NCBI GenBank assembly: GCA_963691815.1
Contig: OY829667.1
Location: 21,650,587 to 21,714,586 of the forward strand
Source: Echiichthys vipera
Lineage: Eukaryota > Chordata > Actinopteri > Perciformes > Trachinidae
DNA: 64,000 bases
Reading direction: 5' to 3'
Under the pieces are notes generated by a model that saw only the letters and a list, made by a program, of their open reading frames with translations, was not told where the DNA came from and did no database searches. Position numbers and translations under genes: made by a program. Positions 1 through 10,957 of this stretch are shown here, in pieces (within the stretch, counting starts at the first letter, position 1; each line of letters starts with the position of its first letter).

Positions 1-50
1 TCATTTTTGCCACTGTTGAGAGCACTTTAATGCACTTTCTCAACCATGTA

Positions 51-77
51 GGCGGGGGGGGTGGGGGGGTGGGGGGG
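51..77 (+). other. G-rich tract, candidate G-quadruplex
   Basis: Three G runs of 8, 7 and 7 bases are separated by single T bases. The 8-base run can split to give the fourth column of an intramolecular G-quadruplex. A C-rich stretch follows directly (about 80-97), so a hairpin is also possible. No gene signal is seen nearby, and function is unknown. Confidence 0.6.
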
Positions 78-599
78 CTGCACCCCCTGACCCCCTGAGT
101 CTGCCACTATTGTGAAGTTTTATCGTTAATGGTCCTATGAAATTATATCTGTCATGTAATTCCTGTTGAAACAATGTTTTGGATATCCGGTGAATGATCA
201 GTCTTCACTGTAACCAATGAGTTAGAAAAGCCCAGTGATTTGGACGCAGAAAAGCAGCACTGTTGACACCTCTGTAAGACCCCTGTAATGTGTAAATGTG
301 AAGTCTGCTGCACAGAAACACAACATATGGTATTGGGCTAGTAAGGTGTACATTAACATATCTGCCAGTGTTTGATGATGATCAAGTATTCCTGGCTTAT
401 TTAGTCCAGTCTGAGAGTTGATCTGATGCAAGTTGACACTTGAACAACCCGAACATGTATGCATCACACTTTCTGTCTTCCTCCTTTCTCTTTCTCTCCT
501 CCATCTGCTCCTGTATCCATCCTTCCCGCCTCACCACAGGGAGCTGCCAACATACAGGTGTGCCTTCTGGCACGACTGATGCCACAGACAGGTTGTAAC

Positions 600-695
600 T
601 AGGGGTCAAGCGATATTGTTTTTTTTTTCAGGGCTGATACTGATATTGATTATTAGCAGTTAATAAGACACCGATATTTGAAACCGTTATGAATT
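600..695. mobile_element. hAT-like terminal relic
   Basis: The stretch contains phrases such as 'aggggtcaagcgatattg' and 'ctgatactgatattga', which resemble ends of fish hAT transposons with alternating GATAT/GATAC words. No partner end or target duplication was found, so the element is probably truncated. The family call rests on recall. Confidence 0.35.
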
Positions 696-844
696 TACCG
701 ACCTTCACCCCTGTCTTCTCCCCTCGCCTTCCCCCTCCCTCTCTCCCCATCAGACCAGTTGCCCACCTACATTCTCCAATCCCTCCTCGCCACCATGCCC
801 CTACTTGTAACTGTCTCTGTACCTGCTCGGTTTCTGTCTGTAAT

Positions 845-1497
845 CTCATCTCATCTCATCTTCATCCGCTTATCCGGGGTCGGGTCGCTGGGGCAGCAGC
901 TTTAGCAGGGGACCCCAATCTTCCCTTACCAGGGCCACATTAACCAGCTCTAACTGGGGGATCCCAAGGCATTCCCAGGCCAGCGTGGAGATATAATCTC
1001 TCCACCTAGTCCTGGGTCTTCCCCGAGGCCTCCTCCCAGCTGGATGTATTGGAACACCTCCCTAGGGAGGCACCCAGGGGGCATCCTCACTGGATGCCCG
1101 AACCACCTCAACTGGCTCCTTTCAACGCAAAGGAGCAGCAGCTCTACTCCGAGTTCCTCACGGATGGCTGAACTTCTCACCCTATCTCTAAGGGAGACTC
1201 CAGCCACCCTCCTGAGAAAACCCATTCTGGCCGCTTGTACCCGCGACCTCGTTCTTTCGGTCATGACCCAGCTTTCATGACCATAGGTTAGGGTAGGAAC
1301 GAAGATTGACCGGTAGATCGAGAGCTTTGCCTTCCGGCTCAGCTCTCTTTTCGTCACAACGGTGCGGTAGAGCGACTGCAAAACCGCCCCCGCTGCTCCG
1401 ATTCTCCGGCCAAACTCACGCTCCATCGTCCCCTCACTCGTGAACATGATCCCGAGGTACTTGAACTTCTTCCCCTAGGGTAAGGACTCATTCCCTA
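845..1497 (-). mobile_element. Rex3 (RTE-type) retrotransposon, 5'-truncated, with 13-bp target duplication
   Basis: The minus strand of 950-1447 encodes an uninterrupted C-terminal piece of a reverse-transcriptase protein (RRIGAAGAVLQSLYRTVV, then YRSIFVPTLTYGHESW), typical of Rex3/RTE elements in fish. The left end carries the TCATC-type 3' tail. The copy is flanked by a perfect 13-bp direct repeat, TTCTGTCTGTAAT, at 832-844 and 1498-1510. That marks both ends and shows a 653-bp, 5'-truncated insertion by target-primed reverse transcription. The open frame and perfect duplication suggest a fairly young insertion. A longer, more damaged copy of the family lies at about 35083-36666. Confidence 0.9.
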
Positions 1498-1510
1498 TTC
1501 TGTCTGTAAT

Positions 1511-1933
1511 GTTGTTATTATTATTATGATTATTTTTATCATTTATGCTTTTGTTGGATGAACAAACTTTGCTGTTAAGGTTATAAGGATAACAAGACTG
1601 ATGTGGATCTAATGTATATGATGCATATTGCTATATTGCAGGGCTGTAGCTATCATTCAATTTCCTCACTAGAATTGTATTCCTGGCAGCGTTGAGAAGA
1701 CTTTGGAATAACACTTAGACCATGTTAAAAAATACAGTTCCACCTAATATAAATAAATACTATGTCTAGTAAAAAATAAACTTTATAAGGTTACATTTCA
1801 TTAGTTAGAATTGACTTAAAGTCATAATCCGTAAGAATTGAGCTACCTTGTTTCTAGTGGCCTTTTTGGCAGTAAGATATAATTGTAGTCAAGCCTGTTC
1901 TTTCAGAGCCTCCATCTTGTCAAGTAGTTCACG
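1511..1933. other. Non-coding intergenic stretch
   Basis: AT-rich sequence between the Rex3 insertion and a dispersed repeat. I see no exon, RNA gene or recognisable repeat here. Confidence 0.6.
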
Positions 1934-2012
1934 GCAAAGAGGCAACAATTGTTTTCATTAGTGGGTCATATGATCAATCACCATTGTTTTAATTCACTCT
2001 GTGATGGATAGG
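1934..2012 (+). repeat. 78-bp repeat, inverted partner at 20847-20923
   Basis: The stretch from 'caaagaggcaacaattg' to 'gtgatggatagg' recurs in reverse complement at 20847-20923 with only about four differences. The flanks do not match, so it looks like a fragment of a dispersed repeat. I cannot name the family. Confidence 0.75.
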
Positions 2013-2404
2013 AACTTAACAGACAATTAACTAGATGAAAATGGATTGTAACCCTAATTTCCAATGTCTAGTTAACATGTTTGGCATGGAGGTGTGTGTG
2101 CATTGGGTGTAGAGATGATACCCAGATCTGATAACAGCTCAGATATTGACTTATTAGCTGGAATCAGATGAATGAGGCCGTTCCAGCATTCTGATCCAGT
2201 CATTTTTTTTTTTTATTATACACAGAATTGAAGTGACTAGATCACTGTAACTGTATTGCTATGTTTGCAACAGCAGTTTGGGTTTTATATTACATTTATA
2301 CATTTATAACTCTGTTTGCAGTGCACTTTACATGGAAGTGTTATTTATTTGTTTTTGCTGCAAATGTACACTTTGTTATTTGTTAATAAATAATATGAAG
2401 TACA

Positions 2405-2785
2405 TTTATATCAGCAGCAGCTATGGAACAAGCTGCTCACTAACTCTTTTTTCTCTGGATCCTTCTGTTGAATATGGACCGGGCTCCTGAAATTGGGCCT
2501 TTTATCCGTAAATTCACGTTACACAAACGGCAAATATCTTTAACTGACATGTTGTTTACTTTCTGAGCTTTGCTTTGACGCTGTTAGTACGTCATACGCT
2601 TCGTTGATCTGATTGGTTGATTTGGCCCGTATGGTGGTGATAGACAGATGGTTGATCCAATCAGCAACCAGTAATTTCGCCCCCTCCCCAAAGATCTCCA
2701 AACCAGAGTTCCCACATGGATATGCTAATATATGACAATGAGAATCATAAGAATCAAAACATCTGGAGTCAGGTTAATGAAAAGA
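2405..2785 (+). repeat. Dispersed repeat, inverted partner at 49785-50160
   Basis: This roughly 370-bp block recurs in inverted orientation at 49785-50160. Shared landmarks are the GGATCC near 'ccttctgttgaatatgg', the 'gaaattgggcc' phrase, an ATTGGTTGATTTGG phrase and the 'ctctggtttgg' region. One end of both copies carries a CATCTGGnnnnAGGTTA-like sequence. A piece of that end also occurs near 48755. It is probably a non-autonomous DNA transposon, but I saw no target duplication. Confidence 0.7.
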
Positions 2786-3229
2786 AGCATTCTTGTTCAT
2801 ATCATTTTATATTAAACATCTTTGGGAGCAATAAATCATCACATCTGAGGAGTGGAAACAGCAAATAGTGGGCATTGTTTAAGTTGATCGACTGTTGATC
2901 AATTAGTCAATTCATGTCACAAATTCTTTGTTTTGCTATGTTTCTAGAAGCAGAATAATGATTGAGTTTTTTTTTAATCCATAGCTGTTCTTTCATGCAT
3001 AATCTCATTTTTGGTCTTGGTTTCATTTACTGTTATTCGTCATCATCACCCAGGTTATATGTGAGCTGTCAGTCATGTTTCCTATTGTTTCCTGTCACGT
3101 CACTGGTCATGTTTATAATGCTTATTAAAAGGAATCATTCAGCAAGCGTGTGTCTGTGTGTGTGTGTCTGCCTGCATGCGTGCGTGGCAACTCCTTTGGT
3201 TTGCCAGCGAGGGTTCCAGATAAACATTG
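2786..3229. other. Non-coding sequence upstream of the first ankyrin exon
   Basis: AT-rich sequence with a short GT-rich patch at about 3147-3185. No exon or known repeat is recognised. The distal promoter of the downstream exon could extend into it. Confidence 0.5.
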
Positions 3230-3516
3230 GTGGCAGCTGCTGCCATAGCAACATCATTGTGCTCCCACCCCTCCCGCCACTCCCGTCCCTCGTCTCTCCT
3301 CCCCCTCCCCGACCACTCCCCCCTGTCACCCACCCCCCACCCACCCTCAGCCTGGCTCAGCACTCCACAACAGCCAGAGAGTGAGGACCAGAGAGGAGAG
3401 AGGTTGGCTCGCTTCGTTTCACTGAGGAGAGGGAAAGAGACGAGACGAGTGGATAAAGAGAAGAAGCAAAACAGTAGGAATAAACTGGAGTGAACGCTGG
3501 TTGTTTTGGGGAGAGA
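3230..3516 (+). promoter_or_regulatory. Putative promoter and 5'UTR of the MSED ankyrin first exon
   Basis: Base composition shifts sharply from AT-rich to C/CT-rich (3265-3350) and then to purine-rich GAGAGG-type sequence (3372-3480), a pattern common around fish transcription starts. An E-box CAGCTG and the phrase 'gccatagcaac', which resembles an RFX half-site, lie at 3235-3252. No TATA box is evident. The start codon context is 'gagagaATGa', with A at -3. The transcription start is not defined by the sequence, and the motif calls are inference. Confidence 0.45.
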
Positions 3517-3603
3517 ATGAGTGAGGACAACCACTCCCACTATCGGCTGGACCCCAGCGATCGCCTCAATGGGCTAGGGCAGAGGAGAAAGAGACCCAAG
3601 AAG
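3517..3603 (+). CDS. ank3: Ankyrin (ank3/ank2 family) alternative first coding exon, MSED form
   Basis: Ankyrins are membrane adaptors that link ion channels and adhesion proteins to the spectrin skeleton. This exon encodes 29 residues starting MSEDNHSHYR and ending NGLGQRRKRPKK, followed directly by the donor AAG|GTAAAT, so it leaves in phase 0. The last residues closely match the first exon of vertebrate ankyrin-2 as I recall it (NGSSQRRKRPKK). The overall shape, MSE- followed by a basic cluster, also fits an alternative ankyrin-3 start. The start codon has A at -3 and follows a GC- and purine-rich leader. The next exon, expected to open the ankyrin repeats, is not in the window. A second ankyrin-like first exon at 59971 starts MAHAA as in ankyrin-3, which favours ank3 for the locus. 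Ankyrin family is fairly sure; the paralog is not. Confidence 0.75.
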
Positions 3604-4697
3604 GTAAATAAATAGATGGAGAGCCACATGGTACAGAGAGTGTGAGGAGGACCAAGGATCTGGAGAGGGGGGATTCTGCCTGAATCCTCTCAGGTGGAGG
3701 AAGGTGGAGCAGGTTGAGAATAGTGGTGGACAAGAGTGTTTGTGATTTTTCTTGTGCTCTGGGCAGAGGCATTTATTGTTGTCAGGGAATGGTCTTCAGG
3801 TTATTTCAAATCTTAATTGCTGCTAATATTGACTGCTGATTTTTCCCTTGATTAATTAATCCCCCTCCACCACTCCCTCATATTCAACCTGTTTTCCCCC
3901 TGTTTTATTCTCTGTGTCTCAGTGTGTTGTTGTTGAACACCTCTAGGTACTCTCACATGCTGACAGGGTGGGTCCCTGCTCTGCCCACTCTTTGTGTGCC
4001 TGTTGTTGTGCGGCCAGCTCTCAGGAGATTTTTGTTATTCTGTCAGCTTCATTATTGGAGGTCTTTTTGACACCCATAATAGATTATTGCTGGAATTAAG
4101 ACATGGGAATCAGGAATATGAAGACCTGACATTATCGATACAAGTTTAATACAACAATGACATTTTTTTTTCATATTATCACGTGCATATATTCAATTAT
4201 ATTGTTATATACATTATATTATTTAGGGCTATAACTGTTATATTCTCGATGAATTGTTTGATTAACAAAATGTCAGAAAATAGTGAAAAACGGACTATAA
4301 ATACCCTGAAAACTCAAAATGAGAACTTCAAATTACTTACCACAGTTTCCCGGAGCTCAAGAGGAGGCCTTTAAATGTCTTGTTTTGTCTGACCAACAGT
4401 CAAAAACCTAAATATATTGGACATTTGCAAAGATATAAAGGCTTCATAACAATAACTTACAGATAAAATCTAAATATTATGATTATCTAATATATCATTA
4501 TGATTTTGACTCTTAAATATATATGAAAATACAAGCCTCAGAAATCCAGTATTAGTTCGACAATCACACATTAGTTCATATTTTAGAAATAGATATGAAA
4601 AAGGTTTCGTTGCATCGCAGAGGGATTCTCACGATATCACAAGATCATACAAATTCATCTTATCCTGCTTCAAGTACTGCGTTTCTGTCTGAACCAC
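3604..4697. other. Start of the long first intron, nothing recognised
   Basis: The stretch starts at the GTAAAT donor of the first ankyrin exon. The rest is AT-rich intron with no exon, RNA gene or clear repeat that I can name. Confidence 0.55.
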
Positions 4698-4899
4698 CAT
4701 GATTGAGAAAAACACCACCATCTAGTTTCTCAAGATCGTAGTCGCAACAACAAAAAATAATTCCACCAGTCGGGTTGCCAGGTCTGGAGACAGACCGGGC
4801 CCAGTAGCCTACATTCTGTACCCCTCGAAATGCCCTGTGGCTGAATTATTTTTTTCTTTAAAAATATAGCTTTTAATAAATATTCCAAATATTCAACCT
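4698..4899 (+). mobile_element. TTAA-flanked MITE fragment (family of 7205-7687)
   Basis: The phrases 'ccatctag', 'ctcaagatcgtagtcgcaac' and 'gggttgccagg' are shared, in inverted orientation, with the complete copy at 7205-7687, and in the same orientation with 61145. The right end reads ATTCAACCT followed by TTAA (4900-4903), the family terminus. The left terminus is missing. Confidence 0.75.
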
Positions 4900-5197
4900 T
4901 TAAGTAGTTAAAACTTCTTGATTATAGTTTGGGAGAGATTGGAAATGGTTACAAGAAACTAGAGATGTCACAAGAACTGATACTTGAGATACCTTTCGGT
5001 TCTAAAACAAAAAAAAACGATGCCTATTTTTTGAGACACCAGAAGCACAGAGTAAGTTTCAGTACTGTGACTCGTCCTGAACTAGTGGGGGCAGTATAGC
5101 GAGTTCCAGTCAGACTTGGATTCAAGTAGGAGGTCACGAAGAAGTGGAACTCACAGACACGACAAACCCCATGTGGAAGTGAACTACAGCGATCGCT

Positions 5198-5397
5198 TTG
5201 CCCCGTCTTGTTGATAAAAAAGGCACCATGAGTTATTTATGGAAGTACTTTGCGTGTGAGGCATACGACTGTGGTGTTATCACTCTGCTGGAGCCACTAT
5301 ACAAACAATGCTACAGCAGTCTTCAGACAAAGGGAGGCAATACTTTCATTTTAGCGTTTACCGTAACAAGCAACGTTCAAAAACATCACAGCATCTG
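5198..5397 (+). pseudogene. Broken BED zinc-finger fragment of a hAT transposase
   Basis: Translation gives SYLWKYFACEA, then CYSSLQTKGGNT and later QKHH. This follows the BED finger pattern: an aromatic W-x-x-F start, a cysteine pair, the KGGNT signature, then a histidine pair. BED fingers bind DNA at the N-terminus of hAT transposases and in domesticated ZBED proteins. Here the expected C-x-x-C spacing is degraded, extra residues separate KGGNT from the histidines, and a stop follows at once. No DDE/RNase H-like core follows. It is a transposon relic inside the ankyrin intron, not a functional gene. Confidence 0.6.
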
Positions 5398-5786
5398 ACA
5401 AATTTCCTCAAACAACACTATAAAGATGGATCAAATAGGTAACGTTATGTTTAACATTGTGATGAAAAACTAAACAAGGAGGCATTCACGAGGACAGCTA
5501 TGGTCCGGCTGCTAATTCAAGGTGATTTTAATTCATATACGTAAATGAACAACACCAAAACATTTTAACAAGTTATCGTTTTCTTTTTTCATCTGTCATG
5601 CTGAAATACACATTACATGATGTTTGGATGCTTGTGGACACATCTGTTGCATTAATGCCTTATGTAAGGTAGCATATGTGCTGTAGGTTTAATGTTAGCC
5701 TGTACCTCTCTACATTTTAGTCAGTCTTATCAACCTGCCACCACCATGTCTGTAAACATGACCGCATCTACTGTTAGTAATCAGGG

Positions 5787-5788
<2 letters not shown>

Positions 5789-5866
<78 letters not shown>
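5789..5866 (+). repeat. (GT)n microsatellite
   Basis: An uninterrupted GT array of about 39 units lies inside the hAT relic. It is likely polymorphic in length. Confidence 0.98.
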
Positions 5867-5869
<3 letters not shown>

Positions 5870-6175
5870 AATCTTAATTCTGTTTTATTCTGTATGTCTG
5901 TTATAGAAATTGCATTTTAATTTTTTGCAAATTTGCTAATAAAGAAGTTCATGTTTAAGTAAATGGGATCTTACAAAATCCTTTTTTTTTTTTTTACACT
6001 GTGGTATCGAATTGGCATCGAGAATCGTGTAATTTCACTGGTATTGGCACAGACTACTGAATTTCTGGTATCAACATTGACTATTGGATGCAGACTTAAA
6101 ATCACACTTTATAAACCCAACTGTCCACATTTTACTGAAAGGACAATTTGTTTTGGCGGAAGTAACACATAGATA

Positions 6176-7200
6176 GAAAGGTTGTTGCTACATCGAAATA
6201 CAGACTCATGTCTGTGAATGTTTACCATCCTATGTCAGCATTTTAATAGCCCTGTTTTTAAATGTATCGAAATTAACATTGGCATGGCCTCAGTCTGTAT
6301 TTCTGTATGTGCTGACTTTGCCTGGTGTCTGAATGTATTTCTTGCTATCCATCCCTCTTATATACAGTGGCCAGTATTTTCCCTACAATGACACAGAAAG
6401 ACAAAATCCAGTCTTATTGTATTTTGGGGTACTTTGTGTGTGGTGGTTAGAGGGAATTGAAGCTCACAGAAGGAGACCGGCTTGGCGGATTCCACCTTCT
6501 TTAACCAATAACAGTAATGTAGGGATATGATAATCAACTTTTCATGACTTATTATCAGCTTTAATGATATATACAGTAGATATATTTAGTGTCTTACTCA
6601 TATGGCTGTCAGTCTTGAAGTAGAAATTTCACGAAAGTTGACTTAATAGAAAGTTGCCCATATTGGTCAGAAAGTGTCTGAAGCACCAAGCGTCTTTCAT
6701 AGACAAATACTGGACTAATGACTACTTACCCAAGGACTAATTCTAAATTAGTTAAAGCAAAACACCACAGCTATTAGCATGTAGCCACTCCTCCATGGAT
6801 AGAACAGAATGCCTGCAGCCTGAGGGCGTGTCAGCTTCTTTAATGGGCTGTGAAAGCGTTGAGAAATGCCAGGAACAAGCGATCTGGAGAAACAAAAAAA
6901 CTGAGGATGTGCTAATGTTAACTAGCTGTTTGTGTAGCCAACCTAGCATTAACATTGGGTATTCTTTTTAAAAAAGAGAGAAAAGAAAGAAGAAAATACA
7001 CATACAAACGTAAATGAACAGTGTGTTCCCATTTTTTGCTCCTGATTGAAATAATTAATTTTTTAGCTTGCATCTTCACAAGAGTGCTATTCAACATATC
7101 ACTCTTGAATGTGACATTTCTACCCAACTTCTTCTTCTTGAGTGATATAGGTAGCAGGTTCGCCCACTTCTTCTTCTTCTTTGTATGACATCAGTCAGAT
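6176..7200. other. Intronic sequence, nothing recognised
   Basis: AT-rich with no exon-like signal. A TTCTTCTTC-rich patch at 7126-7182 repeats the phrase 'cacttcttcttcttc' with variations. Confidence 0.5.
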
Positions 7201-7204
7201 TTAA

Positions 7205-7687
7205 AGGTTTAATATGTGAAATCTTTATTAAAATATATATATATATTTTTAAAAATAATACCCCCACAGGACATTTTGAGGGGCACAGAATCAAAGTATT
7301 GCTTTTCTAAAAAAATGACAGGTTTGACAATGTCTCTCAGTCACGTGCTGTTTACGTTGTAGCAGCCAATAGTGTTGGGAATTGCAGGTTGCCAGGGTTG
7401 TCTGTTGTTGCTACAGAAACAAGGAATCATTTTGAGTTTAGAGCTGGCTAATGGATTACACTCCTCTCAAAGGAAGACTGGCTAATGTTAAATACTGTTG
7501 TCAGGTTAACTGATTAGTCCTAATTAGTGGTTACCCTGTATGATTCATGACTAACATGGAGCAGGCTGATCATTTCACACATTCGGCAACTAACCTGGCA
7601 ACCCGGCTGCTGGAATTATTTTTGTTGTTGCGACTACGATCTTGAGACACTAGATGGCGTGTTCTGCTCATTCTACATATTGAACCT
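7205..7687 (-). mobile_element. Complete 483-bp MITE with TTAA duplication
   Basis: The left end, AGGTTTAATATGTGAAAT after TTAA (7201-7204), and the right end, whose reverse complement is AGGTTCAATATGTAGAAT before TTAA (7688-7691), form an 18-bp terminal inverted repeat with three differences. TTAA duplications are used by piggyBac and Kolobok elements. The termini do not look like the CCC start of piggyBac. No open frame is present. Related copies lie at 4698-4899 and 61145. Confidence 0.88.
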
Positions 7688-7691
7688 TTAA

Positions 7692-8823
7692 ACTCTTGCC
7701 TCCTCTACTGTGATTTGTCACTCCAGTAACTGTTGAAAATGTAATAAATGATAATACTGGAAGCAGTTGCCCAATGTGACAGGTCAGAAGGAGTAGCAAT
7801 AACAAATGTGACCCAGCAAAATAGACATCCCTGCTGGTAAATTGTGCCTGTGCTCCACAGTTCTGTTCAGGTTAGAACAGGTTGTGAGAGAGGGTAAGGC
7901 TCAGAAAAGGTTAGGTGTGAAGTCAGCGAGGCTGAATCTACAAAAGTAAATTGTTAGTGGAAGCACAGGCAAAGCGTTTGGCAGCAGGGGGGCACTCAGA
8001 ATCAATGGATGAATTATTGATATGCTCCCTCCCCCATGCTTGGATCAGCACACAGGAACACACAAATAGAGACTCACACCCATCTGGTGACCTACGGGAG
8101 CTGATCTTGGTGATCTTTGCTGTGTGCAAGGCAATTAACACAAACTGAGGTTGTCTGTTTATATCTACTGTTGTGATCCCTTATATTTGGACACAGTTAC
8201 ACACTTAAGTTGATGTTTTCAGTAGGTAACTTGGTAGAAAGCCTCCATTAAATACAGTGTGTTCTTGGCTCTTTCATCTAAGCCCTAAGTACTTTAATCT
8301 TCCGCTGCCTCAATTAAACCTCCCCCCTCATACTGATATAAATGGGGGTTGAAACCCAGCCCCGTTCTACCCATACACCCTGCGCTTGGTTATTGTACAG
8401 TTTCTTTCAAGGGGAGAAGTTCATGGACATGATAGAGATGCAGGTTACATTTTCTGGTGAGCGCAGGGCGGTTTGCGGTTCATAGCTTTCTGTCCTGCAG
8501 AGCATGGACACTTTGGAAAAGTCAGATTGGTGTTTTGTTTCAACAGAGGGAGAGTCCAGGGATTTTCAACCCATTTGTTTCTGTGACTTAGCGGTTTTAC
8601 ATTTGGAAAAAATCCTATTTAGTTAAATGACAGAATCATCAGGATTTTTGCCCTGCTCCTCTCTTATATTGAGTTTTACGTTGAGTCACAGTTATCTAGG
8701 AATAAAAAGAAACATTAGATTTGCGTCATGCTTATGTTTTTCTCTCATATCTCTCATATGATGTTAACTAGAAAGCACTTGTATAGTGCAGTACATATGG
8801 TGCTGTATATGAGAAGCATCCAA
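7692..8823. other. Intronic sequence, nothing recognised
   Basis: No exon-like signal, RNA gene or repeat recognised. The 65- and 67-codon frames on opposite strands near 7938-8148 look like chance openings. Confidence 0.5.
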
Positions 8824-8824
8824 C

Positions 8825-9110
8825 CTTAAAGTGTAGTTCCTTATTTATTTATTTTTATTTGTGTAATTTATCATTTATAGCTCATAATTTGTTGACTTTT
8901 CTTTGTTGTTGATATTTTCATTGTTATTTCCATTACTGTCATATGTTTATAAACTGTTGGATTTTGTTATAAGAATGCAAAACCCCAATAAAGATGTGTT
9001 AAAAAAAAAAAGTGTAGTTCCCGTGCAAAATCATCCCAGGGTCTTTTTCGGCATTTACACACATCAAATAAGCCACTGAGACAGTTTTTTTTGTGTTAGG
9101 TATCGTCTAA
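8825..9110 (+). mobile_element. Left end of a TTAA element (family of 22329), split by a retro-insert
   Basis: After TTAA (8825-8828) the sequence reads AGTGTAGTTCC. It resumes after the insert as 'cgtgcaaaatcatcccagggtc', matching the terminus of the 22329-24935 element ('aaaatcatcccagggtctttt'). Only the left terminal part is present, and the right boundary is approximate. Confidence 0.7.
8841..9008 (+). mobile_element. PolyA-tailed retro-insert with 13-bp target duplication
   Basis: A 168-bp insert carries the polyadenylation signal AATAAA (8987-8992) and starts a pure A run at 9001, eight bases further on. It is flanked by direct repeats AAAGTGTAGTTCC at 8828-8840 and 9009-9021. This is the signature of an RNA copied into DNA by a LINE machinery. 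It could be the 3' end of an L1-type element or a 5'-truncated mRNA retrocopy. The body is AT-rich and non-coding, so I cannot choose. Confidence 0.85.
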
Positions 9111-9439
9111 AACTTTTAAATACTAATTTCAATCTGATACCTCTGTTTCTGTAGTGATACCCTAACTTTTTACAACCCAGTTCACCAAGGCATTTTGTTC
9201 ATATTTTACACTTTGCATCTCATGAACTGTCCAATGTTAGTGCTCAGTGTTTGTGAATAATGGAGCTAGTGTGCCCTTTACGTCATGCAGCAGAAGGGTG
9301 TGGAGGTTGGGGTGGTGGGCTTGTAAAATATCTGACTTTCATGCAGAAAACCCGAGTTTGCATTGTGTCATTGAGCTGCTTGCTATTCTTAAAGAAATAA
9401 TTCTAGAAAACAGAATGGTAAATAACACTGCCATTAGAT

Positions 9440-9770
9440 GCTTTGAAACATTGCCAGTGGACAAAAATGAAATGTTGGCATCAGAGGATAATGGACGCCA
9501 TTGAAAATTAAAAAAAAAAAAAACCTAGTTGACATTGAAAAAAAAAGCTTTGGTATTAGACAAAAAACATTGGCATCGAATGTAAAATAAATAATTAGCA
9601 TTAGAATTTAAAAAAAACTTTAAAAAAATGGCAATAAATATGCAAAAATGTTTTAGCATTGAAAAAAGCTGGCATTGAATATGGAAATTTTTCAAATAGT
9701 TAAATAAATATTTGGCCATTGAATGTATAAAATGTTATCAGTGAATGTTAAACAAATGTTGGCACTGGAT
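9440..9770. repeat. Decayed tandem repeat with a TTGGCATTGAAT-type core
   Basis: About ten diverged copies of a core such as 'ttggcatcgaatg', 'agcattgaaaaa', 'ctggcattgaatatgg' and 'ggccattgaatgta' follow one another at roughly 25-40 bp spacing, joined by A-rich linkers of variable length. This looks like an old minisatellite. Confidence 0.6.
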
Positions 9771-10957
9771 ACCAAGAGACACTGACCTCTCTGGTGACAG
9801 CGTTGTTCTGATACCTGACTTTGAGAAATATTATAAACCCTTTTCAACCATTTGATGTAAGAGGAGAAGTTAAATCTTGCCAGCAGCCCATTTAAGAACT
9901 TTGACTAAATACTTTGAAATTGTAAAATCAGGAAATATCTAGCCACAGAATAAGAGAATAATAATAAGATGAACAGATGTTTGATGTTGTTTGGGTTTGG
10001 ATAGTCACAACTATCAGTCTTTCTACATCATAATGTTGCCAATTCATCCTGGCTCCTTAATATAATATGATATAATTTAATAGCAAAACACTTTGATGCT
10101 GCATCTAACCTAATCTTGTGTACGCTTGGAATAACTACAGATTGGACCCACTCTCAGATGAAGAGTTATTAATGGCTGGTGACTAATACCCGCTCACTTA
10201 GCTGAGTACTGCCAATTACATCTTCTGCAGACCATACACCCACCAGGATAGGCACCTTTTCAAACCCCCAACCCCTTAATTTATTTTTGTGAAACACCTC
10301 ATGAGAAAAAGCTGTTCACACATCACAGAAATACATTTTGAATGTGTTTGCTGCCCTTTTCACACTTGCTGACCACCCAGGTTTCATTTCTATTCTAAAC
10401 AATCCAGAAGCATGAATACATTTACTTTTTGAGAGTCAGGGATTTTTTCCAAGACAGACCTACTAGCTGGATTAATATTGGTGGAATGCATCATTCAAAA
10501 CAGGTTTTTATCTATTAAAACAGTAATTATAGATTTGTTAGGTAAATTTCGGCCCAAATTTCACCAAGTGCTCCTACATAAATTAAAAAAATATAAATTG
10601 GCTTCCAAAACAACCAATATGACTGTTAAGAAAGCAATTCAAGTGTTTTGATTGAGCATTTTCTTGATCCTCGATTATGGTTTGGTTGAGTGTGACTGAA
10701 CTTGGAATAAACTACTCATGTGTAGGATTTAAGGGGATCTAGGCAGAAATGGAGTTTAATATTCATAGTCATGTTTTTAGCTTGTGTATACTCACCTAAA
10801 ACTAAGACTTGTTGGGTTTTGATCAGAATCTTAGAGTGAGCCATTCATAGCTGCATATGGACTGGGTCCTCTTCCATGGAGTCCACCATGTTGCTCCATC
10901 ATGTTTCTTCAGTAGCCAGAATGGACAACTCAAACACTGGCTCTAGAGGGCCTTTTA
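9771..10957. other. Intronic sequence, nothing recognised
   Basis: AT-rich with no convincing exon, RNA gene or repeat. Confidence 0.5.

Larger units (their letters stand above)
4965..6175 (+). mobile_element. Decayed hAT-type element with a BED-finger remnant
   Basis: The left part begins 'agagatgtcacaagaactga' and the right part holds 'ggcatcgagaatcgtg' and 'ggtatcaacattga' phrases, the style of fish hAT ends. Between them are a broken BED zinc-finger coding piece (5198-5397) and a GT array (5789-5866). The boundaries are approximate and no target duplication was found. The transposase catalytic region is absent, so the copy is non-autonomous. Confidence 0.55.

Noticed and set aside
3135..3540. 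Open frames of 69-140 codons on both strands over the first promoter
   Set aside because: They come from C-rich and purine-rich leader sequence. The 29-codon exon at 3517 explains the region better.
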